A stretch of 64,000 nucleotides of DNA from the NCBI RefSeq assembly GCF_019351435.1, contig NZ_JAHWYN010000008.1, forward strand, positions 1-64,000, given 5' to 3'. The notes beneath the pieces were generated by a model. That model was not told the DNA's origin and did no database searches. It worked only from the letters and a program-made list of their open reading frames with translations. Source of the DNA: Flavobacterium taihuense. GTDB taxonomy: Bacteria; Bacteroidota; Bacteroidia; Flavobacteriales; Flavobacteriaceae. The position numbers and the translations under genes are program-made. How positions within the stretch are numbered: the stretch's first letter is position 1; each line of letters begins with the position of its first letter. Positions 24,383 through 33,826 of this stretch are shown here, in pieces.

Positions 24383-25960
24383 ATGAAGTCATCAAACAGT
24401 GAACCTTCAGGCACCTATATTCAGGAAGTAAATGCCTTTCCAAATTCAGCTGTAGCAGTTCCTACGGCTGTACCAGCATTTATTGGTTATACACCACAAG
24501 CAATATACGAAGAAAAATCATATACAAATATTCCAGTAAGGATCACATCCTTTTCGGACTTTCAAACCTTTTTTTGTTTACCAGACACTCCGAGTCCTGC
24601 GAGTCCTACTAAACAATACAGTCCTGAATATTACTTAGTACAACAAAATAGCCAACCCACAAAAGGAGATTCTATTTTGATTGGCGAATCCTACTATTCA
24701 ATTGTTCCAGATCCCAATACTATCTATTATTTGTACAATAGTGTAAAGCTTTTTTATGAAAATGGCGGTGGTGATGCCTACATAGTTTCTGTTGGTTCAT
24801 ACGGCCCTCCTTCCAAAAAACCGATGGCCCCTGGTACTCCAATTGTTAATCCAAATGTACAACTCAATGACTTATTGTCTGGTCTTGCTTTATTATTAAA
24901 TGAACCAGAACCTACAATGTACATTTGTCCAGAATCTACCTTGCTAAGCATTGAAAACAATGCGACACTCATGCAAAGCATGCTCCTTCAATCTACAAAT
25001 ATGCAAACAGCAATGTGTGTTTTTGATGTCATTGGAGGCAATGATCCCGATCCAATTTTATACACAGAAGACATTTCAAATTTCAGAATGAATACGGGGT
25101 CGATTGGCCTGAATTATGGCATGGCTTATTATCCTTTTATTGGAACCACGACAATGCAAATTCAAGACATTGATTACACGAACTTATTTGGTGGAGATAC
25201 TAAACAATTGGGATCAATCATTAATCCAGCGAGTGCTCCCAACCCAAATGTTGCCAAAATTATTGCCAATATTCAAAATCCAGAGAGTGGTTTCACTGTT
25301 TCCCAAAATAATAATGCGCTAATAATTGCGAGTCCAATCTATTCGCAAATCATAAAACAAGTATTAAGTATCGCCAATATACTTCCTCCTAGTGGAGCTA
25401 TGGCAGGAGTAATTACAACAACTGACAATCAAGTTGGACCTTGGCAGGCACCGGCGAACATCTCTATCATTGGAGCAGCTTCATTGCCTATTTGCATTTC
25501 AGAAAACCAACAAGCCAACTTAAATGTAGATGCCGTTTCAGGTAAATCCATAAATGCTATTCGACTATTCAATGGACTTGGCATTTTGGTTTGGGGATCC
25601 AGAACTCTGGATGGAAATAGTCAAGACTGGAGGTATATCCCTGTACGAAGAACAATGATTTTTATAGAACAGTCCTGTAAATTGGCCGCTCAGGCTTATG
25701 TTTTTCAGCCTAATGACAAAAATACTTGGGAAGCCGTAAAAACTATGATTGGAAGTTTTTTGATTTCAATTTGGAAGCAAGGCGGACTACAAGGTGCCAG
25801 TCCATCCGATGCATTTTCGGTAGAATGTGGTTTGGGATCAACAATGACTGCTGAGGATATTCTTAACGGATTTATGAATATTACCGTAAAAGTAGCAGTT
25901 GTTCATCCAGCCGAATTCATTGTCTTAACATTCCAACAACAAATGGCAATCCCCAGTTAA
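24383..25960 (+). CDS. Contractile injection system sheath protein
   Basis: A 525-residue phage tail sheath homolog. SGTYIQEVNAFPNSAVAVPTAVPAFIGYT is the N-terminal handshake arm of extracellular contractile injection system and tail sheaths. The C-terminal third (IRLFNGLGILVWGSRTLDGNSQDWRYIPVRRTMIFIEQS, then KNTWEAVKTMIGSFLISIWKQGGLQGASPSDAFSVECGLG) is the conserved inner domain that packs on the tube. Sheath subunits contract to drive the inner tube into a target. It is the first gene of a four-gene set (sheath, tube, spike, PAAR), 39 bases ahead of the tube gene. Assembly in the cytoplasm is expected. Confidence 0.95.
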   Translation: MKSSNSEPSGTYIQEVNAFPNSAVAVPTAVPAFIGYTPQAIYEEKSYTNIPVRITSFSDFQTFFCLPDTPSPASPTKQYSPEYYLVQQNSQPTKGDSILIGESYYSIVPDPNTIYYLYNSVKLFYENGGGDAYIVSVGSYGPPSKKPMAPGTPIVNPNVQLNDLLSGLALLLNEPEPTMYICPESTLLSIENNATLMQSMLLQSTNMQTAMCVFDVIGGNDPDPILYTEDISNFRMNTGSIGLNYGMAYYPFIGTTTMQIQDIDYTNLFGGDTKQLGSIINPASAPNPNVAKIIANIQNPESGFTVSQNNNALIIASPIYSQIIKQVLSIANILPPSGAMAGVITTTDNQVGPWQAPANISIIGAASLPICISENQQANLNVDAVSGKSINAIRLFNGLGILVWGSRTLDGNSQDWRYIPVRRTMIFIEQSCKLAAQAYVFQPNDKNTWEAVKTMIGSFLISIWKQGGLQGASPSDAFSVECGLGSTMTAEDILNGFMNITVKVAVVHPAEFIVLTFQQQMAIPS

Positions 25961-25999
25961 TTAACTAATAAGCTAATTTTAATTTAAAAAATAAATAAT

Positions 26000-26464
26000 A
26001 TGGCAACAGATGATGGTAGCATAGAAGGCGCAACATGGCCAATGCCAAAATTTAGATTTGAAGTTGACTTAGGTACAGAACTTACAAAAGTAGCCTTTCA
26101 GGAAGTATCTGGAATGGATGTAGAAAACCAAATAATAGAATATCGAAGTACTAATAGTCCTTTATTTTCTGTAGAAAAAATGCCGGGCATTACCAAATAC
26201 GGAAATATTACTATGAAGCGAGGCATCTTTGTGAATGACAATACTTTTTGGGATTGGCATCAGCAAATTGTAATGAATACAATCAAAAGAAGAACGATTG
26301 TAATAAAATTGTTGGATGAAAGTGGAAATATAACAATGCAATGGACATTAAACAACGCGTGGCCCACTAAAATTAGCAGCACCGATTTAAAATCAGATGG
26401 AAATGAAGTAGCCGTTGACACTATAGAAATTGCACACGAACAATTAATTGTTTCAAATGGATAA
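26000..26464 (+). CDS. Contractile system inner tube protein
   Basis: A 154-residue T4 gp19/Hcp-like tube subunit. WPMPKFRFEVDLGTELTKVAFQEVSGMDVENQIIEYRSTNSP and KYGNITMKRGIFVNDNTFWDWHQQI are characteristic of eCIS tubes, and LNNAWPTKISSTDLKSDGNEVAVDTIEIAHEQL is the conserved end. It would stack into hexameric rings inside the sheath. A single tube gene is present, whereas characterised eCIS usually carry two or three tube paralogs. It follows the sheath gene directly. Confidence 0.95.
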   Translation: MATDDGSIEGATWPMPKFRFEVDLGTELTKVAFQEVSGMDVENQIIEYRSTNSPLFSVEKMPGITKYGNITMKRGIFVNDNTFWDWHQQIVMNTIKRRTIVIKLLDESGNITMQWTLNNAWPTKISSTDLKSDGNEVAVDTIEIAHEQLIVSNG

Positions 26465-26537
26465 TATAATCAAGGAAGCTCTTTTAATTCCAGCTTTTAA
26501 CAATATCAAAAATGTCTAACTTTTTTATTTTAAAAAA

Positions 26538-28337
26538 ATGAGCAATTCAACAATACTACCTGGTGGAGAAATTGTCACCTTTTCTATAAAAATTAACGGA
26601 ATTGCAATACCTGATGTACTGTCTGTGTTGTCTGTACATATTGAAAAAAAAGTAAACCGAATTCCAATTGCCAAAATAGTAATTCTGGATGGCGAAGCCA
26701 ATTCTGGAACATTTGATGCCAGCTCATCAGCTACATTTCTGCCTGGTGCCACAATTAGTATTGAAGCAGGATATGATTCAAAAAATGAATTGATTTTTAA
26801 AGGAATAATTACAAGCCAATCAATTCGTATTGACAGTTTAGTTGGTTCAGCATTAGAAGTTGAATGTCGAGATCCTGCAGTTAAAATGATTGTGGGTCGA
26901 AAAAGCATTACCTACAACAATAAAAAAGACAGTGAAATTATTTCATCTATTATCGGAAGTTATTCGGGCTTAACTTCGGAAGTTTCGACCACTACAACTA
27001 CATGGCCCGAACAAGTTCAATATTATGTAACCGATTGGGACTATATTTTGGCTCTTGCCGAAGCAAATGGATTAATTGTAACCACAATAAACGGGAAAGT
27101 TGCTGTTAATGCACCAGACAGCAATACATCATCTGTTTTGAAAGTCTCTTATGGGGATGGCCTGATGGAATTTAATGCAAAACTGAATTCCATTACTCAA
27201 CTTGAAAATGTAACTTCTAATTCTTGGGATTTTAAAAATCAAGCAATATTAAATGGTCAAGCCACTCCAAATGAAGCTGGAGCTGGCAATCTATCTACAA
27301 AAAAACTATCCGAAGTCATTGGTCTTTCTGCCTATCAATTGCAAACCTCAGCACCATTAGAAACCACAGATTTAAACAATTGGTCCAAGGCACAAATAGC
27401 AAAAAGCGAATATTCTAAAATAATAGGCGAAGCCAAATTTCAAGGTGCGAGTTTAATTGACCCTGGTAAATATATGACCTTTACTGGGCTGGGAGATCGT
27501 TTTAATGGAGATTACCTCATCTCTGGCGTGATTCATGAACTATCAGAAGGTAATTGGCTTTCGACAGTAAATCTTGGTCTTTCTCCAAATTGGTTTACAG
27601 AAGAACCTGATGTGATGGCTCCACCAGCATCTGGACTTTTGCCTGGAGCTAGAGGTCTTTTGAACGGAACAGTCAAACAACTATTTGGCGATCCTGATTC
27701 CCAATATAGAATTCTAGTAGATGTTCCCGTATTTGATACTAACGGAGCGGGTATTTGGGCTAGACTTTCCAATTTTTATTCCACTAGTGGAGCTGGAGTA
27801 TTTTTTTTACCCGAAGTGGGTGATGAAGTTATACTTGGCTTTTTAAATGAAGATCCTCGTTTTCCTGTAATATTGGGAAGTTTGTACAGTAATTCGAAAA
27901 TAAAACCTTTTACTGGATTAGAACCCAATGAAAAAAATTCAATAAAAGCCATCGTTTCCAAATCTGGAATTTCAATTGAATTTGATGATAAAAATAAAAT
28001 TTGGACAGTAGCAACGCCCAATAAAAACAACATAATTATTAGCGACAAAGACCAACAAATTACCATTAAGGATCAAAACCAAAATAGCATTGTAATGTCC
28101 AATAGCGGCATCGATATGTCTAGTCCAAAAAGCATAAACATTTCAGCCCAGGAGAAAGTAACCATCAAAGGCTCTCAAGGAATTGAAATTGAATCCAATG
28201 GCGGTGATGTTGAAACGAAAGGAATTAACATAAAAGAAACCGCAACTATGCAACATACCGCTAATGGCGGAACAATAGCCCAAGTATCTGCAGGAATGGA
28301 ATTAACGCTGAAAGGCGCAATGGTAATGATAAACTAA
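26538..28337 (+). CDS. VgrG-like hub/spike protein
   Basis: A 599-residue fusion of a gp27-like hub and a gp5-like spike. Residues about 1-360 make the hub (IEKKVNRIPIAKIVILDGEA, YDSKNELIFKGIITSQSIRI, YYVTDWDYILALAEANGLIV). RILVDVPVFDTNGAGIWARLSNFYSTSGAGVFFLPEVGDEVILGFLNEDPRFPVILGSLY is the OB-fold. The remainder is a beta-helix (ISIEFDDKNKIW, IIISDKDQQITIKDQNQNSIVM, SPKSINISAQEKVTIKGSQGIEI). It ends without an effector domain, so the load, if any, must be carried separately. The PAAR gene starts five bases after its stop, fitting a PAAR tip on the spike. Confidence 0.95.
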   Translation: MSNSTILPGGEIVTFSIKINGIAIPDVLSVLSVHIEKKVNRIPIAKIVILDGEANSGTFDASSSATFLPGATISIEAGYDSKNELIFKGIITSQSIRIDSLVGSALEVECRDPAVKMIVGRKSITYNNKKDSEIISSIIGSYSGLTSEVSTTTTTWPEQVQYYVTDWDYILALAEANGLIVTTINGKVAVNAPDSNTSSVLKVSYGDGLMEFNAKLNSITQLENVTSNSWDFKNQAILNGQATPNEAGAGNLSTKKLSEVIGLSAYQLQTSAPLETTDLNNWSKAQIAKSEYSKIIGEAKFQGASLIDPGKYMTFTGLGDRFNGDYLISGVIHELSEGNWLSTVNLGLSPNWFTEEPDVMAPPASGLLPGARGLLNGTVKQLFGDPDSQYRILVDVPVFDTNGAGIWARLSNFYSTSGAGVFFLPEVGDEVILGFLNEDPRFPVILGSLYSNSKIKPFTGLEPNEKNSIKAIVSKSGISIEFDDKNKIWTVATPNKNNIIISDKDQQITIKDQNQNSIVMSNSGIDMSSPKSINISAQEKVTIKGSQGIEIESNGGDVETKGINIKETATMQHTANGGTIAQVSAGMELTLKGAMVMIN

Positions 28338-28342
28338 ACGAT

Positions 28343-28642
28343 ATGCCAGCAGCAGCAAGACTTACAGATTTTCACGAATGCCCAATGGTAACTCCAGGTT
28401 TACCACCTATTCCGCATGTCGGTGGTCCAATCATTGGTCCCGGTGAACCAACTGTCCTAATTGGAGGTTTACCTGCAGCTCGAGTTGGAGACATGCTAGT
28501 ATGTGTAGGCTCCCCAGATACTATTATAAAAGGTTCTTCAACGGTACTAATTAACGGAATGCCAGCAGCAAGAATGGGAGATGAAACTGCTCACGGTGGA
28601 TTAATTGTGCTAGGAGCATTAAATGTTATGATTGGTGGATAA
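28343..28642 (+). CDS. PAAR-domain spike tip protein
   Basis: A 99-residue PAAR protein: MPAAARLTDFHECPMVTPGLPPIPHVGGPIIGPGEPTVLIGGLPAARVGDM, then a second P-A-A-R-x-G-D repeat (INGMPAARMGDETAHGG). The histidines (FHEC, IPHVGG, AHGG) and cysteines (HECP, VCVG) would coordinate the metal that sharpens the tip. It has no C-terminal toxin extension. It is the last gene of the contractile set, five bases after the VgrG-like gene and 28 bases from the convergent ATPase gene. Confidence 0.95.
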   Translation: MPAAARLTDFHECPMVTPGLPPIPHVGGPIIGPGEPTVLIGGLPAARVGDMLVCVGSPDTIIKGSSTVLINGMPAARMGDETAHGGLIVLGALNVMIGG

Positions 28643-28670
28643 ATAACGTGTTTTTAGCAAAATAACAGAC

Positions 28671-31403
28671 TTATATAATACTGTTAAGATTCACTCTTCG
28701 TTTTATACTTTTTTTGATTTCAAATAAAAAAAGACAAACTGCACCAGCGCTAATTGGTAAAATCCAATCCATAATTTGTAATGGAGATGTGTGAAAATAG
28801 AGATTTAAAAGGGGAAGATAAACAATGAGCATTATACAGATAATAGAAAATACGAATGACAACAGTAGATTTCGGTTTGAAAGCAAATATCTTCCCAAAA
28901 CATTTTCATCGGTTCGTCTAGAAAGAATATTAACAAACTGACCAAAAATTATAGAAACAAATGTAATCGTAATTGCTTTTTCATAATTACCAATACCAGT
29001 TGTATTAATAAAAAAAGAATAAAGAAACGCTCCATAAGCGGCAATCCCCATTACAATACCCGAAAAGAAGATTCCTCTCATCGCATTCTTTGTCAATATT
29101 TTCTCTTTTGGATTTCGAGGAGGGGTTTGCATGATATTTTTTTCCGGAGGGTCGTAGGTAAGCATCGTTAATGGAAGTAATTCACCCACCAAATCGATTA
29201 ATAAAATCTGTACTGCCAAGATAGGAGTTGCTACTCCTAAGAAAGAACCAACAAATCCGAATAACACACATGTAAGCTCTGCCATATTACAGGCGAGATT
29301 TGCTTTAATTGTCTTTTCAAAATTTCGAAAAATGATTCTACCCTCTTTAACAGCAATTACAATAGTCGCAAAATTATCATCCAATAAAATCATATTAGCC
29401 GCTTCCTGTGCTACTTTTGATCCATTTTTTCCCATGGCAACACCAATATCGGCACGTTTCAAACTCAAGGTATCATTGACACCATCGCCTGTAACGGCAA
29501 CTATTTCACCTAATCTCATCAGTAAATCAACAATTCGGAGTTTATCATCTGGTGAAACTCTTGAAAATAGCAGCGCTCTTTTTTGAAAAACAGTTTTCAA
29601 ATCATCATCACTCATCGTTTGAAGAGCAGTAGAATTAATTACAGTTGGAAATTCATTGCCTTCATTCATCAAGCCTATATTCTTGGCAATAGCTTTGGCT
29701 GTTATTTCATTGTCACCGGTTATCATAAACACTTTCATATGAGCTTTAAAAACAGATTCAATAGCCTCTTTTACTCCTTCATTTGGAGGATCAAACATAG
29801 TAACAAACCCAGCAAAAGTCAAATCTTGTTCTACCTCATCAATGGAATAATCATTTTTTAATTCAAGATCTTTGAAAGCTATAGCGATCACCCGCAATGC
29901 GTTTTGAGAAAAGACCGTAGCCATTGAAAAAATTTGCTTTTTGTTATCTGCAGTTAATTCATCTATTTTCCCATTTGTTATTATTTTTGTTGATGCCTCT
30001 AAAACAGATTCTATCGATCCTTTAACTATCGAAATAATCTTGTCGTTATGCTTCCGAATAATAGTGGCTCTTTTGCGAAAGGAATCAAATCGAAATGCTT
30101 TTACATAAGGATAATCTTTTTCTATTTCTTCCAATGTGTATCCTGCTTTCATTGTAAGTGTTGCAAACGAAGCTTCGGTTGGATCACCAATACAGTACCA
30201 TGAAGAATGATACTTATCCGGTGGACTTATTTTTCCTGTTGAGGATAGAAATCCCGAAAGAAAAAATATTTTTAAATCTCCCAAAGACTCTTTGTTCAAT
30301 ATCTTGCCTTCTTCGTTCAAAATATTACCTAAAGGTTCATAACCCAAACCTGAAACCGAAAAAGATTCCCCATTAAAATAACATCCTGTAATAGTCATTT
30401 CGTTTTTGGTAATTGTTCCCGTTTTATCTGATGCAATAACTGTTGCAGAACCCAGCGTTTGTGCCGATGCCATTTTTTTTACAATCGCTTTTCTTTTGGC
30501 CAATCGTCCCACAGCCAAAGCAAGCGACATCGAAATTTGTGCAGGCAATCCTTCGGGAACCATAGCTGCTGCTACACTGATAGAAAAGACTAGTGCCAGA
30601 ACAAGCGAATCGTGCAAGAGCAATCGTATTCCAAAAAGAAAAGCGGCAATAATTAGTGTGACAACAGTTAATTTCTTCGCTACATCCGCAATCTCAATTT
30701 GTATGGGAGCATCTGCAATTTTTATTTTTTGAGATGAAGTGCTAATTTTCCCAATCTCAGTTTGTATTCCTGTGGCATATACAATTCCCATAGCTTCTCC
30801 CCGTGCAACGGTAGTCCCCATGAAGATGCAATTTTTTATATCGGCTATGGTAAGTGTTTTGTCTGTACTAAATAAATAATCTTTATTCGACGGCAATGAT
30901 TCACCTGTAAGAATAAATTCGTTTGTGGAGAAATCTTTGGAGTCAATCAAACGGATGTCCGCTGGGATTCCGTCACCTTCACTTAACTTAACAAGATCAC
31001 CAGGAACAAGATCATCCGCAAAAATTTCGATTGTACTCCCTTCTCGTATAACAATACATTTATTTGCAACTAGTGTTTTGAGTGATGCCAATATGTTTTC
31101 GGCTTTCCATTCTTGGTAGAAGCCAATTAATGCATTCAAAACAACTATCATCAAAAGGATTACTCCATCGCGTTCTTCTCCCAAAAAGAAAGATACTAAA
31201 GAAGCAACAATTAAAATCAATACTAGTGGACTTGCGAATTGAACGAAAAGCATTTTCAAAACATTTCTGCTTCTGGAAGCTTTTAAAACATTCGTACCAT
31301 ACTTATTTCTGGCCAACTGTATTGCCTTTTCATCAAGTCCTGATTTGGTATTAGCATTGAATTGTGCAATAATATCATCAATATTTTGATTGTAGAAATT
31401 CAT
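28671..31403 (-). CDS. Cation-translocating P-type ATPase (Ca2+-ATPase type)
   Basis: A 910-residue P2-type ATPase. The N-terminal cytoplasmic segment (FYNQNIDDIIAQFNANTKSGLDEKAI) precedes helices M1-M2; the actuator TGES motif is in FILTGESLPSNKD; the M4 motif is PEGLPAQ, and the phosphorylated aspartate is in DKTGTITKNEM at about residue 327. TGDGVNDTLSLKRADIGVAMG is the hinge. PEGL in M4 is the calcium/manganese or Na/K-type signature, so Ca2+ or Mn2+ efflux is the likely role. Ten transmembrane helices end in the C-terminal six-helix domain. It is on the strand opposite to the neighbouring contractile genes. Confidence 0.93.
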   Translation of the reverse strand: MNFYNQNIDDIIAQFNANTKSGLDEKAIQLARNKYGTNVLKASRSRNVLKMLFVQFASPLVLILIVASLVSFFLGEERDGVILLMIVVLNALIGFYQEWKAENILASLKTLVANKCIVIREGSTIEIFADDLVPGDLVKLSEGDGIPADIRLIDSKDFSTNEFILTGESLPSNKDYLFSTDKTLTIADIKNCIFMGTTVARGEAMGIVYATGIQTEIGKISTSSQKIKIADAPIQIEIADVAKKLTVVTLIIAAFLFGIRLLLHDSLVLALVFSISVAAAMVPEGLPAQISMSLALAVGRLAKRKAIVKKMASAQTLGSATVIASDKTGTITKNEMTITGCYFNGESFSVSGLGYEPLGNILNEEGKILNKESLGDLKIFFLSGFLSSTGKISPPDKYHSSWYCIGDPTEASFATLTMKAGYTLEEIEKDYPYVKAFRFDSFRKRATIIRKHNDKIISIVKGSIESVLEASTKIITNGKIDELTADNKKQIFSMATVFSQNALRVIAIAFKDLELKNDYSIDEVEQDLTFAGFVTMFDPPNEGVKEAIESVFKAHMKVFMITGDNEITAKAIAKNIGLMNEGNEFPTVINSTALQTMSDDDLKTVFQKRALLFSRVSPDDKLRIVDLLMRLGEIVAVTGDGVNDTLSLKRADIGVAMGKNGSKVAQEAANMILLDDNFATIVIAVKEGRIIFRNFEKTIKANLACNMAELTCVLFGFVGSFLGVATPILAVQILLIDLVGELLPLTMLTYDPPEKNIMQTPPRNPKEKILTKNAMRGIFFSGIVMGIAAYGAFLYSFFINTTGIGNYEKAITITFVSIIFGQFVNILSRRTDENVLGRYLLSNRNLLLSFVFSIICIMLIVYLPLLNLYFHTSPLQIMDWILPISAGAVCLFLFEIKKSIKRRVNLNSII

Positions 31404-31577
31404 ACGCTAAACATTTATTTTTTAAAAACTGAATTAACAAAAAAACGCATTACTAAACACCCTGTAAATTACTAAAAATTAAAACATTAAGCACATAAAT
31501 TATAGCAAAACAAAAGATTATGTAACGCTTTTAGTTTCCATCCTATTTCTCAAATAAATCATTAATAAAAAATACAA

Positions 31578-31620
31578 ATAGCTAAAAACCAAATAATTAA
31601 CTTCTTTTTATTAACTTTAT
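31578..31620 (+). promoter_or_regulatory. Upstream element shared with the DJ-1/PfpI gene
   Basis: Second copy of the AGCTAAAAACCAAAT ... TTAACTTTAT pair described at 22330-22372; the last motif ends about 20 bases before the ATG of the NmrA-family gene. Confidence 0.45.
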
Positions 31621-31640
31621 GTTCCTAAAAAAAAATAAAA

Positions 31641-32591
31641 ATGGAAAATAAAAAAATAATCACTGTATTTGGTGCCACAGGTGCACAAGGTGGAGGACTT
31701 GCCAGAGCTATTCTGGCAGACACTAGTAGCGAATTTGCTGTTAGGGTGGTAACTAGAGATGGTAATTCTGAAAAATCAAAAGCATTCTCACAATTAGGAG
31801 CAGAAGTAGTTGAAGCAGATATTGACAACATTCAAAGCATCAAAAAAGCCATCGAAGGTGCCTACGGAGCTTACTTTGTTACCTTTTTTTGGGAACACTT
31901 CTCTGTAGACAAAGAATTGCAAGAAGTAAATAATTTTATTGAAGCTGCAAGAGAATCCCATTTGCAACACATTATTTGGTCAACTTTAGAAGATACCAGG
32001 AATTGGATGCGATTAGACGATGAAAGAATGCCCACTTTACATGGCAAATACAAAGTACCCCATTTTGACGGAAAAGGAGAAGCAGATCACTTTTTCAGAG
32101 AAGCCGGATTACCCACCACCTTTTTAAGAACATCATTTTATTGGGACAATTTTATTCATTTTGGTATGGGCCCCCAAAAAGGGGAAGACGGAAACTACTA
32201 TATAGCATTTCCGATGGATGATAAAAAACTAGCTGGAATCGCTTCAGAAGATATTGGCAAATGTGCTTATGGAATATTCAAAAAAGGAAAAGAGTTAATT
32301 GGAAAAACTGTTGGTATTGCAGGAGAAAAACTCAATGGCAATGAAATGGCCGAAAAACTTTCAAAAGCCTTGGACAAAAAAGTACTTTTTAATCCTGTGA
32401 GCCCAGAAGCCTATCGCAATTTTGGATTTCCCGGCGCCGATGATTTGGGAAATATGTTTCAGTTTAAAAGAGATTTTAATGAAGATTTTAATGAAGCACG
32501 CAATGAAGTTTTTGCAAAAGAATTAAACCCTGAACTCCAAAACTTTGATCAATGGCTTTCTACAAATGCTTCGCGAATTCCTATAACCTAA
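31641..32591 (+). CDS. NmrA-like NAD(P)-binding protein
   Basis: A 316-residue atypical short-chain dehydrogenase. KKIITVFGATGAQGGGLARAIL is the GxxGxxG Rossmann motif, and VVTRDGNSEKSKAFSQLGAEVVEADIDN follows as in NmrA/HSCARG proteins, redox sensors that bind NADP. DDERMPTLHGKYKVPHFDGKGEADHFFREAGLPTTFLRTSFYWDNF is the substrate-binding region. Catalytic activity is uncertain, since many members lack the Tyr-Lys pair. It shares an upstream sequence with the DJ-1 gene at 22470. Cytoplasmic. Confidence 0.9.
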   Translation: MENKKIITVFGATGAQGGGLARAILADTSSEFAVRVVTRDGNSEKSKAFSQLGAEVVEADIDNIQSIKKAIEGAYGAYFVTFFWEHFSVDKELQEVNNFIEAARESHLQHIIWSTLEDTRNWMRLDDERMPTLHGKYKVPHFDGKGEADHFFREAGLPTTFLRTSFYWDNFIHFGMGPQKGEDGNYYIAFPMDDKKLAGIASEDIGKCAYGIFKKGKELIGKTVGIAGEKLNGNEMAEKLSKALDKKVLFNPVSPEAYRNFGFPGADDLGNMFQFKRDFNEDFNEARNEVFAKELNPELQNFDQWLSTNASRIPIT

Positions 32592-32796
32592 AATAAAAGA
32601 AGATAAAAATTCAATTAAATACGAATCGATTATTTTTTTTATCTAGTCTATTCCTAAAAGTGACCTCGTGGTTTACGAAAAGGGAAAGTTTTGTTTTATA
32701 ATGAACATAAAGTAATCACATCACCGTAAAAAAACAGTAAATTTATAATGAATACGAACTCCTGAAAAAACAGCACAAAAGAAACACCAATAGCAT

Positions 32797-33810
32797 ATGG
32801 ATACGGTAACACATACACTTTTGGGAGCTGCAATAGGAGAAGTAATACTAGGAAATAAAATTGGTCGAAAAGCACTATTTTATGGTGCCTTGATGAGTAA
32901 CCTTCCTGATATTGATGTTCTAGGAGTTTTTTTTCTAAGTGATTCAAAGCAATTATTATTTCATCGTGGTATCACACATTCATTGTTCTTTATAATACTA
33001 ATTTCAATATTATTGGGATGGCTTACCCAATTTTGGATAAAAGATTATCGGATAACTTGGATGAGTTGGACAAAATTATTTTTGATCACAATGCTTTCTC
33101 ATCTTATGTTGGATTCACTCACTTGTTATGGCATGGGACTATTTGAACCCTTCAGTCATTATAGAATATCCTTCAATATTTTTTTTGTAGCTGACCCATT
33201 TTATACATTGCCACTACTTATTGGTGTAATAGTCCCTTTTATTGGAAAAAGAGATTCGAAAAGAACCGTAAAATGGAATTCTATTGGCTTAAGTATTAGC
33301 TCCTGTTATTTAATTTTCGCCATCATAATCCACAATTATGTTTTTCAGGTTACGGAAGGATCTTTTAAAGAACAAAAATTAATTTCCGATGATTTTACTG
33401 TCACTCCTACTCCACTTAATACTTTTTTGTGGATGGCCTATTCCCATGATAAAAAAGGATCGTGGATTGGTTATTATTCCATATTTGATGAAAATAAAAA
33501 AATATATTTCCAAAGGCAGGAACGAAATGATTCACTGCTTATTCCGTTTGAAAAGGATCAAGTAGTAAAAAACCTAAAGCTACTTTCAAAAGGAAACTAT
33601 TTCATTTCAAAAGAAGATTCTATTGTATATTTTAATGATATCCGATTTGGTCAGGTTAGCGGATGGGATAAAGCGAAAGATGAGCCTTATGCTTTTAAGT
33701 TCAACCTCAATAAAAGTGCCGATAATAAAAGAGCTTTGAATCGAATAAAATTTAAAGAATCAACTTATGAATGGTTTGCCTCACTGGTGAATAGAATTAA
33801 AGGAAAGTGA
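32797..33810 (+). CDS. Membrane-bound metal-dependent hydrolase (DUF457 / YdjM type)
   Basis: A 337-residue membrane protein. MDTVTHTLLGAAIGEVILGNKIG, NLPDIDVLGVFF, HRGITHSLFFIIL and SHLMLDSLTCYG carry the histidines and aspartates (HxLLG, PDID, HRxxTHS, HxxLD) conserved in the YdjM/YbcI family of inner-membrane hydrolases, with five or so helices between. The last 130 residues are soluble and unlike E. coli YdjM. It is the first gene of a probable operon with the phospholipase D gene (16 bases later) and the P-type ATPase (22 bases after that). Confidence 0.87.
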   Translation: MDTVTHTLLGAAIGEVILGNKIGRKALFYGALMSNLPDIDVLGVFFLSDSKQLLFHRGITHSLFFIILISILLGWLTQFWIKDYRITWMSWTKLFLITMLSHLMLDSLTCYGMGLFEPFSHYRISFNIFFVADPFYTLPLLIGVIVPFIGKRDSKRTVKWNSIGLSISSCYLIFAIIIHNYVFQVTEGSFKEQKLISDDFTVTPTPLNTFLWMAYSHDKKGSWIGYYSIFDENKKIYFQRQERNDSLLIPFEKDQVVKNLKLLSKGNYFISKEDSIVYFNDIRFGQVSGWDKAKDEPYAFKFNLNKSADNKRALNRIKFKESTYEWFASLVNRIKGK

Positions 33811-33826
33811 TTTTAATTTTATACAA

